From: Planctomycetota bacterium | GTDB lineage: Bacteria; Planctomycetota; PUPC01; JACPCR01 | Assembly: GCA_030740295.1 (NCBI GenBank) | Contig: JASLXP010001146.1 | Location: 1-12,662, forward strand | Direction of reading: 5' to 3' | Length of the DNA stretch: 12,662 nt | Part shown: piece by piece, positions 6,401 to 12,662 of the stretch | Layout of the letters: each line of letters opens with the position of its first letter | Numbering within the stretch: the stretch's first letter is position 1 | Program-made: the position numbers and the translations under genes | The notes under the pieces: model-generated | Told to the model about the DNA's origin: nothing | The model's database searches: none | Seen by the model: only the letters and a program-made list of their open reading frames with translations

Positions 6401-7502
6401 AGACCTTCCCCGCCCCGCCAGCGATGAGGATGTCTCCGGCAAGGATCAGGGCGAGTGGGACGTCACACGGCGCGCGCCAGAGGTTTTTTTTGTTCGCGCG
6501 GTCGAAGCAGGTAAGAGTGGTGTCATTCAGAATGTATGCGAGCGTATCCGCGACGATCATGGCGTTACCGCGCGAGGTGGCGATGGTCTCGCGAGTGGTT
6601 GCGTTGCTCGTGATGATGTTGTTGCCCTTCTTTGGCGTGCCCGGCCCGTGGATCACCGTGTCGTCTTCCGCCAGCAGAACGAATGAGCCTCCACCTCCTT
6701 TGAGGCCGCCCGCGGGTTTACCGGTCAGTCGGCTGAACAACAGCGGCGCGACCCGGCCCTGGGGGAGCACGAGTCTCTGTCCGGAGGCGAGAATGGCACC
6801 CTCCATCGTCTGAGATTTCAGCCGTTGAACATACCTCCCATCGCCATCCGGTTTGCCGGTCTCCGCATTCACCGCGCAGAGATAGGATTCCTTCCAAGGT
6901 AAAAGAGAATGGCCAAAGTAAGCAGTGCCATCGCGCACAGCGACGCCCGTTCGACAAGGCCAGAACGAGATCAGCCGGCCGTTGTGAATGACCAGCCGGT
7001 GATCGGGGTTGGGATTGAAACTCCAGATGAGTTTTCCGGACTCAGCACTCAGGCAGTAAGCGTTGCCGTCATCCGAGCCGAAGTAGACTTTTTCTCCCGA
7101 AACAGTCGGTGCGCTTCGGACCGGCCCGTCCGTGCAGAACGACCACTCAACAGTCCCTGTCTTTGCATCGAGGCAATAAACGGAGTCATCAGCGTTCGAG
7201 CTGAAATAGACGCGCCCTCTGGCGATCGCAGTGTGGAACACCGGGTCATAGTTTCGCAGAGATCGGAGACCCCGGATGCGTGCATAGGCATCCCATCTGG
7301 CCGGGCCCGGCCATGCGGGTTGGGGTGGAAGAGATGAGCGATACGTCCAGACGGCCCCCAGGCCGACGGTCTCCAATCTTTCGTCTGTCTTCCCGCTTCG
7401 AAGGCTGTCATGCTGGTACGTCGGCCAGTCTCCCGCGGAGACGGCAGCGCAAATGAGGAGGACGGCCGGAAATCGAACACTCATATTCTCTGAACTGTTC
7501 AT
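3420..7502 (-). CDS. exported mosaic protein: two PQQ-like beta-propellers flanking LamG, Fn3-like and methyltransferase-like domains
   Basis: About 1360 residues (numbered here from the GTG at 7505). Residues 8-25 form a signal peptide (core FPAVLLICAAVSA). Residues 26-412 are a PQQ-type propeller with repeated blades such as VYCLDAKTGTVEW and AYCLSAESGKLIW. About 455-665 is a LamG/concanavalin-like domain (AEAWV, TYDGKEMRVYVNGK, LREVRIYNTALSEAEI). About 672-757 resembles the Fn3-like N-domain of purple acid phosphatases. About 762-905 is a class I SAM-methyltransferase-like fold with VDLDAGDGS (D792, G794, G796) and acidic E814. About 925-1361 is a second propeller ending in a Cys-containing motif (C1286, C1323, C1343, C1345). 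Such proteins are common in Planctomycetota and often labelled BamB-like or PQQ-binding; binding of PQQ itself is not implied. The start could be GTG 7505, ATG 7502 or ATG 7484; the last gives the neatest signal peptide. Function is unknown; substrate or surface binding is likely. Confidence 0.88.
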   Translation of the reverse strand: MNSSENMSVRFPAVLLICAAVSAGDWPTYQHDSLRSGKTDERLETVGLGAVWTYRSSLPPQPAWPGPARWDAYARIRGLRSLRNYDPVFHTAIARGRVYFSSNADDSVYCLDAKTGTVEWSFCTDGPVRSAPTVSGEKVYFGSDDGNAYCLSAESGKLIWSFNPNPDHRLVIHNGRLISFWPCRTGVAVRDGTAYFGHSLLPWKESYLCAVNAETGKPDGDGRYVQRLKSQTMEGAILASGQRLVLPQGRVAPLLFSRLTGKPAGGLKGGGGSFVLLAEDDTVIHGPGTPKKGNNIITSNATTRETIATSRGNAMIVADTLAYILNDTTLTCFDRANKKNLWRAPCDVPLALILAGDILIAGGAGKVSAFRTSDGRRVWSSSVHGNAFGLAASDGALYVSTDEGRIYCFRKGGKKIVIEKKQNPREESVEETTQPVELAPIPKVKEEGLQHRWVFQQPAAGGSDVRNLAADGKAQILGNPRLHAAGKIQSLALDGKTSVMVANHFKKIPHPTRTITAEAWVQVNQPLQWGGLAGIIQDNGDYERGWILGFSGSFFSFAVCGKEGPGRLTYLKAKSAFKPHTWYYVVGTYDGKEMRVYVNGKLESASPAQKGDINYPPQAFFELAAYHDKDEYFRAVGLLREVRIYNTALSEAEIQNHFKEGVKLLPAGQQPLELALGPVHEFETHNSAVVRWQTHKPMPTSLNWSDNEDQWTFKDPSKKTSHEVRLTDLRRNRLYRYSIRNTHTDFELDTHFNFKSGTDLESTPNDAELANIAAEIIRTTQVKKGICVDLDAGDGSLAIELIRGTDLRVICFEQDRARMEEARNKFKKAGIYGSRVTVHHVSRLQHLPRRFANLVLSQASLKSEKQKFDASLLDILRPSGGIALIPTEASGAAARKLGLKVVTVNSAALPGMTKVIRPPLARTGEWSHLYGSADNSAFGGESLSGARKSEDMDVQWLGHPGPRNQADRNGRKPAPLATNGRLFIQGLHRIIAIDAYNGTVLWTLGLPNFERFNMPRDCSNWCADDDHIYAAIRGRCWVINAADGRTLKQIDVVPDSRKSWAFDWGYIASQNKLLIGSAVKKNSAYTNFWGGGSEGWYDSKKGPVNSKVCSDNLFAVQKADGRKVWAYQNGLVINPTITIADGKVFFVEIRNEKTVASQSRRVGMIEMWQDQFLVALDVSTGRKIWEEAIDTPDGEVTFYMAYGGGKLVICGSRPEGKKGHYSLDTFSAANGGPAWQTTFEWPNEGHHGSHMSRPAIVGNLVAVRPRTFRLDTGEPLPGNMPGGGCGTYAVTEHAFLFRAGTITMWDFKGGKTSKWNRLRPDCWISTIPAGGMLLSPEGGGGCSCGNWMETSVGFIPKLRK

Positions 7503-7505
7503 CAC

Positions 7506-7676
7506 CTACGCAGATTTGAGCTTGGTGATCTCTTCATCGACTTTCGCGAGTTCGCCTTCCAGGTTCGCTACTTCGTCATCCTCGACCTCTTGTTTCTTTG
7601 CTCCAGAGATCTGCTGGAGTAAACGCTGTTTGAGCTTCTTGAGAATGTCCAGCCGTTTCTTGTCCCGTCTGTTCAT
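7506..7676 (-). CDS. small charged coiled-coil protein (56 aa), conserved-type hypothetical
   Basis: ATG at 7674-7676, TAG at 7506-7508. The product starts MNRRDKKRLDILKKLKQRLL and ends EEITKLKSA. It is almost entirely predicted helix: a basic first half (many K/R) and an acidic second half (EVEDDEVANLEGELAKVDEE) with heptad-like leucines, so a coiled coil or dimer is likely. There is no signal peptide. I recall similar very short proteins starting MNRRDKKR from Planctomycetota, but cannot verify it here. Its stop lies 3 nt before the ATG (7502) of the large propeller gene on the same strand (TAG-GTG-ATG), so the two are probably co-transcribed and perhaps translationally coupled. No good ribosome site is seen. 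Role unknown; nucleic-acid or protein binding would fit the charge pattern. Confidence 0.75.
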   Translation of the reverse strand: MNRRDKKRLDILKKLKQRLLQQISGAKKQEVEDDEVANLEGELAKVDEEITKLKSA

Positions 7677-7756
7677 GATGATTTTACTGGTGAGAGTAAT
7701 GAAGCAGCCGTAACTATATGGCCTGGAGTTGTTGGCGCAAAGGCAACGTCTGTTTA

Positions 7757-7785
7757 ATTCGCTTGCCTCTCATTCGCTTGCCTCT
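7757..7785. repeat. 15-bp-period direct repeat
   Basis: ATTCGCTTGCCTCT is present twice, at 7757-7770 and 7772-7785, separated by one C. It is a recent-looking local duplication at the left edge of the hairpin cluster. Confidence 0.85.
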
Positions 7786-7791
7786 GCTTGG

Positions 7792-7807
7792 CACAGGATT
7801 TCCTGTG
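7792..7807. repeat. 7-bp perfect palindrome CACAGGA-TT-TCCTGTG
   Basis: The arms CACAGGA (7792-7798) and TCCTGTG (7801-7807) are perfectly complementary with a 2-nt spacer. It could be an operator-like dyad or part of the adjacent repeat element. It is about 120 bp upstream of the 56-aa gene, in position to be regulatory, but nothing specific identifies a binding protein. Confidence 0.5.
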
Positions 7808-7835
7808 AAACTTCTGCGCGGGGTGCGTGTACTTC

Positions 7836-7913
7836 CCTGGGAACGCAGGCGTCTCCCCTGCTGCGTGCGAGCTTTGCTCGCAGAGGAGCAAGCGGGTCGC
7901 TTGCGTTTCCAGG
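7836..7913. repeat. 78-bp long imperfect hairpin repeat
   Basis: The outer arms CCTGGGAACGCAGGCG (7836-7851) and CGCTTGCGTTTCCAGG (7898-7913) pair at 14 of 16 positions. At the tip, TGCGAGC (7866-7872) pairs perfectly with GCTCGCA (7876-7882) around TTT, and CTCC/GGAG pairing lies between. This looks like an intergenic repeat-family member (REP/MITE-like), independent in sequence from the island at 211-545. Confidence 0.75.
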
Positions 7914-8175
7914 GGCGCCCAGGAGGCCCTGAATTCGGTTGCGCCCGATGGCCGCGGCAAAAAAGGGAAACCAGGAAAACAGGGGGAATCGCTAAAGTTT
8001 TCTGAGACCTTTCGATAATTAAGAAGGCCGGTTTTGACGTCTGGCGAAAATGCAGCTCCGGAATCGCCCGACCAGTCCCGGTCGCTCTCCTACAGGTTCT
8101 CCTCCTGAATCTCCTGTTCAGTATTCAACTCCACGAACTCAGGGTCTCACGGCCCGGTGAATACGAACAGGAATC

Positions 8176-8463
8176 ATGGCACAGGGAAGTCCGTCCAACC
8201 AGGATGGCCAACCGCATCCGAATCTTATCCGGGATGCATACGGCCTAATCAGAACTCACGATGAGGATCAGGCTGATTCCACCGGTGTTCTTCGGACCTC
8301 CTACAGCGTTTCGCACATGCCGACCGGCCACATCCAGAGGCTCAAAGAATTCCAGGCTCTCCAGGCAAGGCGCGCGATGGAGTCGATGTTTTATGGCGTG
8401 CCAATATCGAAGCCGAAAAGCAACGAATCGGGAAGCGGGAATCAGGAATCAGAACAGACCTGA
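8176..8463 (+). CDS. hypothetical small protein (95 aa)
   Basis: I do not recognise this product. It is hydrophilic, with no signal peptide or membrane segment. Residues about 48-72 (MPTGHIQRLKEFQALQARRA) could form an amphipathic helix. The C-terminal dozen residues (NESGSGNQESEQ) are encoded by heptamer repeats (8425-8452), which suggests that the 3' end grew from, or reads through, repetitive DNA. AGGA lies 3 nt before the ATG, a closer spacing than usual. It sits alone on the plus strand and ends 26 bp before the stop of the beta-helix gene (convergent). It could be a real small gene or a chance open frame; codon use is compatible with coding but not decisive. Confidence 0.4.
   Translation: MAQGSPSNQDGQPHPNLIRDAYGLIRTHDEDQADSTGVLRTSYSVSHMPTGHIQRLKEFQALQARRAMESMFYGVPISKPKSNESGSGNQESEQT
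8425..8452. repeat. heptamer repeat tract GAATCRG x4 (imperfect)
   Basis: Four consecutive 7-bp units: GAATCGG, GAAGCGG, GAATCAG, GAATCAG. The segment 8437-8451 (GGGAATCAGGAATCA) matches 1984-1998 at 14 of 15 positions, so the two tracts are probably the same repeat class. Confidence 0.75.
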
Positions 8464-8489
8464 GGAATTCAAGTCGCGCACTTCGTGTG

Positions 8490-10889
8490 TCAGTTTTCCG
8501 GATTGTCACTTCCCAGCAGCTTGTTCCGATATTCCGGCTCAAGCCCGGCCCTGGTGATGATCTCGCTGATCGGTGAATCGTCGATGCCGTCAAAGCTCCA
8601 GTGGCCCGCCATGCCTTTCTCGGTCCCGCGCTCCGCCTCAGGCAAATCGTGATGGGATTTCGTTTCATTGGCCGAAAGAGCCCGGTCGTAGATGCGGACC
8701 TCGTCGATGATGCCTTTGAAGTAGTTGTACCCGTCCTGCCTTCTGCCGATATGAACCGGATCGCGTCCGGCCTTCCTCTTCTTGCCAATCGTTTTTGAAG
8801 CGACCTGCTTCCCGTCCAGGTAGACGATCAGCTCTTTGCCGTCGTAGGTCATGGCTGCGTGATGCCACTGCTTGAGCTTGATGGCACCCTTTTGGGACCA
8901 TGCCGAATTCTCGTTTCCTCTTCCACCGCCGATATTGAGGTAGGCACCCACCCGATCCACCTGGACCATCAGCGCGTAGTGTCCCTCGATCCATTCGTTG
9001 CGGTTCTTGTTTACCAGCCACCGTCTCGTGTCTTTGCCCGATGGGAACCTGTCGAGATAAACCCATGCCTCGACGGTGAGCTGTTCCGGATCAAGCTTTG
9101 GTGTGTGAGGAGCTTCGTGAAAGCTACCGGTACCGTCGCAGAGCAGGCCGCTGCCCACTTTGCCCGGCACTGTCCTCGTCTTGCCGAAATGGTTGTCCTT
9201 CCACGTATGCCAGTCCCGGCCGCATTGATTGAACCGGACGGGTCTTCCGGCCGTTGAGTAGATGACGTTTTCAGCGAAGAGATAACTCTTGCTTCCCTGG
9301 TCGATGAACATGCCATTGTTGGGCGCGGCCTGAGCGAATCGGCTGCGCTTCACGTCATGGATGTGGTTACCGCGAATGATCGTGCCGGGCTGGAGGCCGA
9401 GCGTGTAAATGCCACCGCCATCTCCGAGCTCCTTCATCACGTCGAAGATGTGGTTGTTTTCGATCCGGTTTTCTTTGCACGGCGTCGGCTTCGGGTCCCA
9501 CTGCCAGCCGACGGATATCCCGGTGTAGGGCAGGTCGTGCACGCGGTTGTTTGTGATGACGGCGCCCTGGGAGAAGCCAGCCCAGATGCCCACCGACCCG
9601 TGAAAATCCACTCCGCATGCATGGACATGATTGTTGGCGATGCGGTTGTTCTTCGGGACATCCTCTTCTTCCTTCGGGCCGCCAAGCATGATGCCGTTGC
9701 CACTGACGTCGAAAACATGATTGCCCTCGATCACGTTGTTGCGGCAGCGGGTGACAAGTTCGATGCCGCAGCCGCCAACGTGCGCGATGCCGCCGTCTGT
9801 CAGACTGGATGACTCGACGTAATTCCACCGGACCGCGGCTTCGATACGTTTCCATGCCTTCTTGTCCTTTTCGCTGGTGATGTAGTGACATGCCTGGACG
9901 CCCATGTAGCCGCCAGGAGGCAAGTCCCACGCAGCATGCTCGAAACGGATGCCCTTGAAGTGGAGGTTGCGCACCGGGCGTTCGGGTGTTCCGGCTACCT
10001 CCAGCAGGCGCGTGAGCATAGGAGCGACCACTTCTGCTTTCGTCATGTCCTGCCCGGGGAGAGGCAAGTAACTCAGAAATCCGCTTTTGGGATTGAGATG
10101 CCACTCGCCCGGCTGATCGAGAAACTCGACGGCATTCTCAAAATAGCTCCATCTGCCCTTGCGCGGGGTGTTCCACGGGAGAGGCGGGATGTGCGGCAGC
10201 GCAAGAGTGACGATGCCGGTCTCTTCGTTAACGCTCTGGACGCGCTTTCTGTTAATCGCCCAGTTGCCCCGCATAAAGACCTCGACCGCCGAAGGATTAC
10301 TCCATCCTTTAACCTGACCGGGCGGAAATTTCAGTGTGAAGCTCTCCCTGGAATTGCGGGCATCGAGCATTTGGAGGAACGGGCTGGCCGAATCCACGTT
10401 CGGACTCCGCGCCCGCAGGGCCCGAGCCTCATCGACGTACAGTTGCCGCGGAGACCATGCACCATCTTTCATTGCTGCCGCTTCGGCAGTCCAGAGATCA
10501 TTTGCAGCATGTTTCCATCCAATGATTCGTCGCCCGCCGCTGATGAGCACTGTTTCGCCTGGATAGCTCTCGTAGCGGATCGAATGTTTGTCCGTTCCGG
10601 AATCTTCGGGTCCAAAGGTGAGGGTTTTTGCCGGACGGTAAGTTCCTCCCCGGACGAGAACCTTCACGTCTGATTTCAGCCCACCAGCGATCCGCTTACC
10701 CACGGCGTCACGAGCCCGCTCAACAGAAGCGAAGGGGCTCTGCAGTGTTCCGGCATTCGCATCATTGCCGTCAACCGCCACGTAGAAATCGGCTTGAGGA
10801 CCGGATCTCTCCGCCGGAGCTCTGGTGACCATCAGACCAAGAACGCAGACTATCAGGGGAAGTTTCAATGGAGCTCTCCTGTTCGACAT
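8490..10889 (-). CDS. exported right-handed beta-helix protein with C-terminal LamG domain (candidate glycoside hydrolase or lyase)
   Basis: About 799 residues from the ATG at 10887-10889. A TTG 24 bp further upstream is possible but would only lengthen the signal peptide n-region. The signal peptide has the core LPLIVCVLGLMV and ends near RAPA. Next comes FYVAVDGNDANAGTLQSPFA with VLVRGGTYRPA and SIRYESYPGETVLISGG, the typical N-terminal cap of large secreted parallel beta-helix enzymes (DUF1565/GH141-like group). About 315-560 (TTG numbering) is the beta-helix: repeated N-x-H/V-H-D turns (NNHVHACG, NNRVHDLPYTGISVGW, NNHIFDV, GNHIHDV) and the motif GDGGGIYTLG with Asp498, a plausible catalytic site. 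About 590-750 is LamG (VEAWVYL, TYDGKELIVYLDGK, IDEVRIYDRALSANE). It likely acts on an extracellular or periplasmic polysaccharide. The exact family and substrate are inference. No ribosome site is seen. Confidence 0.87.
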   Translation of the reverse strand: MSNRRAPLKLPLIVCVLGLMVTRAPAERSGPQADFYVAVDGNDANAGTLQSPFASVERARDAVGKRIAGGLKSDVKVLVRGGTYRPAKTLTFGPEDSGTDKHSIRYESYPGETVLISGGRRIIGWKHAANDLWTAEAAAMKDGAWSPRQLYVDEARALRARSPNVDSASPFLQMLDARNSRESFTLKFPPGQVKGWSNPSAVEVFMRGNWAINRKRVQSVNEETGIVTLALPHIPPLPWNTPRKGRWSYFENAVEFLDQPGEWHLNPKSGFLSYLPLPGQDMTKAEVVAPMLTRLLEVAGTPERPVRNLHFKGIRFEHAAWDLPPGGYMGVQACHYITSEKDKKAWKRIEAAVRWNYVESSSLTDGGIAHVGGCGIELVTRCRNNVIEGNHVFDVSGNGIMLGGPKEEEDVPKNNRIANNHVHACGVDFHGSVGIWAGFSQGAVITNNRVHDLPYTGISVGWQWDPKPTPCKENRIENNHIFDVMKELGDGGGIYTLGLQPGTIIRGNHIHDVKRSRFAQAAPNNGMFIDQGSKSYLFAENVIYSTAGRPVRFNQCGRDWHTWKDNHFGKTRTVPGKVGSGLLCDGTGSFHEAPHTPKLDPEQLTVEAWVYLDRFPSGKDTRRWLVNKNRNEWIEGHYALMVQVDRVGAYLNIGGGRGNENSAWSQKGAIKLKQWHHAAMTYDGKELIVYLDGKQVASKTIGKKRKAGRDPVHIGRRQDGYNYFKGIIDEVRIYDRALSANETKSHHDLPEAERGTEKGMAGHWSFDGIDDSPISEIITRAGLEPEYRNKLLGSDNPEN

Positions 10890-11005
10890 GAAAAAGCCGC
10901 GGGTCCAATCCAATTTGCGGAGATTTTATCTTGTTTGCTGGAAGCTACCGGACTCAAGCGAGGGAAGGCCGGTCAGGGTGCCCGTGATGCACTTGAATGT
11001 CCTGC

Positions 11006-12662
11006 TCATTTGTTGGTCTTGAATACCTGGTCTGGCAACAACGATAGAACCGGTGGTAGTTTTTTGTCCAGGATAATGCTGCAATCTTCGAGCACACCCT
11101 CATCCGCCCTCGTCAGTTCAAGAGACCATGTCTTGCCTGCATTTCCTTTGACTGGGACTTTCAAGCGAATGCTGCTCTGCCTCGCGCTCGTCTGAGCACT
11201 GGCGGACAGTTGACCTTCTTGGTCATACACATTGATGCGGACGGTTTCGGCACCGGAGCCCATGGCAACGAGTTCGAACTGCTCTATCCCTTCAGGGACA
11301 TAAAAGAAGAGGCGCTTGGCCCCGTAGATCATTGAGAGCTTTTCTCCGGCGAACAGTCCCAGAGAGACATTGGAGCTCACCACCGAATACGCGCAGGTTC
11401 CCGCCGACACTCCCAGAAGATAGACGCCGTCGTTTCCGGCAGTGAACTCGACCTTTCCTTTGTCCCCATGGGGAATCGTTCCGGAGGCGAGCTTGTTCTT
11501 CGAATCTCGAAGGTCCCAGGCGAGGAGCGAGACGTATTTGGCGATCGGGACATTCTGAAGCACGACCTCAACTTTCTGGCCGGCTCTGGCTGCGATGACC
11601 AGCATGTTGTCCCTGCGCAGTTTGACCGTTGGAAAGTCCACCGTGCCGGCAGGTTGTGGTGCGGTCAGTCTGAGTGGTCCTTCGATGGCGCCGAAAACAT
11701 CGACCGCCCAATTCTCCGGGTTCACTCTCGGCTCATGCTGGGATTTGAAATTGCCTGAAACGATGGCTTTGTTCGCCCATGTGAACCATTTCCAATACTC
11801 CGGATGAGTCTCATCGTACTTCGGCCCTTCGTAGAAGACCCAGTAACCGTCGGTAATGTCCGAAATCATGACAGCGTTCTTACCGCAGAATTCGGGGTCC
11901 GCGCCTCGGACCGCAGGATCGATGCCGCCGGCGTAGATAAACGGGATACCCGCCTTCTTTGGAACATCTTTGCGCGCCAGGAGACGGCCGCGATTCGTCC
12001 GGAGCGCTTCCGATTGAGGCAGCAGCCGTGAGGACCTCCCATAGGTCGATGCATCGGCCAGGATGATGGGCGCTTCTTCGGTTGACCATTCCGGATAGCA
12101 GGCATTGACCATGAAGAGCGTTCCGGGCGCGGGGTAAATGCAGAACTGAAATGAAGCGTTGTGTTCGTCAACGGCCTCCCGCAGTTTTCTGCATCGCTCT
12201 TGCCAGTGGCCGATTTGAAAAGTGGAAAACTCGCCATGCAGGCCCTTCTGTTCCAGCCATTTCTTTCGTTTCGAATATTCCAGCTCCGGCAGTTCGGTTT
12301 TCATTGATTGAGCGAAACGCTTCAGAATGGCGTCGTCATAGGAAAGGCTGTAGAGATTCCCCTCTTTGCCTTTGGCGTAGTTCTCGTAGTCGAGGAACAC
12401 GCCAATGAGGTGCGGCTGTGCCTTGCTCATTCTTGCGTACTCGATGATGTAGCGGCTCGTCCATTCCCAGAATTCGTCCGAATTCGGACTCCAGAGCGGC
12501 TGCTCATTACCGCTCGGCCAAACGACACGTCTGCCATTGGCCTTCTCACCGGCAGGAGCGGTCAGCGTGCCGCGCATCCATGGCATGTGAAAGATGTCGT
12601 ACTTCTTGCACCAACTGGTCACCTGTCTCACTTCCGCCAGGTTCTCATGACCGCGCCTGGGC
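11006..12662 (-). CDS. glycoside-hydrolase-like barrel protein, 5' end outside the window (partial)
   Basis: The frame stays open to the window edge. A GTG at 12629-12631 could be mistaken for the start, but in-frame codons before it read RRGHENLAEVRQV and continue the same protein, so the gene is truncated here. I see at least 551 residues. The first part looks like a TIM-barrel hydrolase: YDIFHMPWMRG, GVFLDYENYAKGKEG (an acidic D-Y-E at a strand end near 12383-12391, where a catalytic acid could sit), FQFCIYPAPGT, IPFIYAGGIDP, ITDGYWVFYEGP. The last roughly 190 residues look like beta-sandwich modules (MLVIAARAGQKVEVVLQNV, DGVYLLGVSAG). I cannot name the family. The gene lies 117 bp upstream of the beta-helix gene on the same strand, so joint expression is plausible. 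The glycosidase role is inferred from fold impression and neighbours. Confidence 0.75.
   Translation of the reverse strand, partial: PRRGHENLAEVRQVTSWCKKYDIFHMPWMRGTLTAPAGEKANGRRVVWPSGNEQPLWSPNSDEFWEWTSRYIIEYARMSKAQPHLIGVFLDYENYAKGKEGNLYSLSYDDAILKRFAQSMKTELPELEYSKRKKWLEQKGLHGEFSTFQIGHWQERCRKLREAVDEHNASFQFCIYPAPGTLFMVNACYPEWSTEEAPIILADASTYGRSSRLLPQSEALRTNRGRLLARKDVPKKAGIPFIYAGGIDPAVRGADPEFCGKNAVMISDITDGYWVFYEGPKYDETHPEYWKWFTWANKAIVSGNFKSQHEPRVNPENWAVDVFGAIEGPLRLTAPQPAGTVDFPTVKLRRDNMLVIAARAGQKVEVVLQNVPIAKYVSLLAWDLRDSKNKLASGTIPHGDKGKVEFTAGNDGVYLLGVSAGTCAYSVVSSNVSLGLFAGEKLSMIYGAKRLFFYVPEGIEQFELVAMGSGAETVRINVYDQEGQLSASAQTSARQSSIRLKVPVKGNAGKTWSLELTRADEGVLEDCSIILDKKLPPVLSLLPDQVFKTNK

Larger units (their letters stand above)
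7677..8175. other. intergenic region with hairpins and short direct repeats, no gene seen
   Basis: Open frames on both strands from about 7718 to 8018 are low-complexity by-products of the inverted repeats listed separately and encode nothing recognisable. From about 8020 to 8175 I see no repeat, RNA gene or coding signal. The promoter for the 56-aa/1360-aa pair should lie near 7680-7760, but I cannot place its boxes. Confidence 0.6.

Noticed and set aside
3420..7502. Labelling the large gene as bamB or a PQQ-dependent dehydrogenase
   Set aside because: The propeller blades are similar in type, but the length, domain mosaic and absence of visible PQQ-dehydrogenase active-site motifs argue against either name.
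7718..8018. Frames on both strands in the gap left of the small orphan gene
   Set aside because: They read across hairpin arms and direct repeats; the peptides are low-complexity and mirror each other.
8476..8497. Terminator for the 95-codon ORF (GCGCAC-TTC-GTGTGT then CAGTTTT)
   Set aside because: The stem is 6 bp and needs two G-U pairs, the T-run is short, and it lies within the 3' end of the beta-helix gene.
9885..10673. 262-codon plus-strand frame
   Set aside because: It is antisense to the beta-helix gene, whose translation has a signal peptide, repeat turns and LamG; the plus frame looks random, with Arg/Ser/Pro-rich stretches.
12383..12631. GTG at 12629-12631 as the true start of the right-hand gene
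   Set aside because: The same frame continues upstream to the window edge with protein-like sequence and no ribosome site precedes the GTG, so the gene is treated as partial.

Overview
The window is moderately GC-rich bacterial chromosome. Its gene content is typical of the Planctomycetota/Verrucomicrobiota (PVC) group: exported PQQ-type beta-propeller proteins, LamG (concanavalin A-like) domains attached to enzymes, a right-handed beta-helix carbohydrate-active protein, an enolase-superfamily sugar-acid enzyme and weak or absent Shine-Dalgarno sequences. The phylum is an inference from gene families; no rRNA or tRNA is present. No phage, plasmid, CRISPR or defence locus is visible.

Layout, left to right. 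(1) Positions 1-625 hold no intact gene. There is a faint minus-strand coding remnant (76-210), then a dense island of nested palindromes (211-545). (2) 626-1882 (minus) encodes a mandelate racemase/muconate lactonizing-type enzyme with an altered third metal site. Its upstream gap (1883-2107) carries two kinds of heptanucleotide tandem repeat. (3) 2108-2518 (minus) encodes a small exported thioredoxin-fold protein with CKQC. It diverges across about 140 bp from a phospholipase/carboxylesterase-family hydrolase (2658-3407, plus). (4) The hydrolase converges, 12 bp apart, on a gene of about 1360 codons (3420-7502, minus). That gene is an exported mosaic: beta-propeller, LamG, Fn3-like domain, SAM-methyltransferase-like domain, second beta-propeller with a Cys-rich tail. 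Just upstream, and probably translationally coupled to it, is a 56-residue charged helical protein (7506-7676, minus). (5) 7677-8175 is non-coding and contains hairpins and short direct repeats. It is followed by a small orphan ORF (8176-8463, plus) whose 3' end is itself made of heptamer repeats. (6) 8490-10889 (minus) encodes an exported beta-helix protein with a C-terminal LamG domain. 117 bp upstream lies the 3' part of a further gene (11006 to the window edge, minus) that resembles a glycoside-hydrolase-like barrel followed by beta-sandwich modules.

The genes on the right look like part of a polysaccharide- or glycoconjugate-handling repertoire: the beta-helix enzyme candidate, the hydrolase-like barrel, and the LamG/propeller protein. 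The enolase-superfamily enzyme could act on released sugar acids. This functional link is inference from proximity and family; there is no tight operon except the 56-aa/1360-aa pair. The most unusual items are the methyltransferase-like domain inside an exported propeller protein, the palindrome island, and the scattered heptamer repeats.
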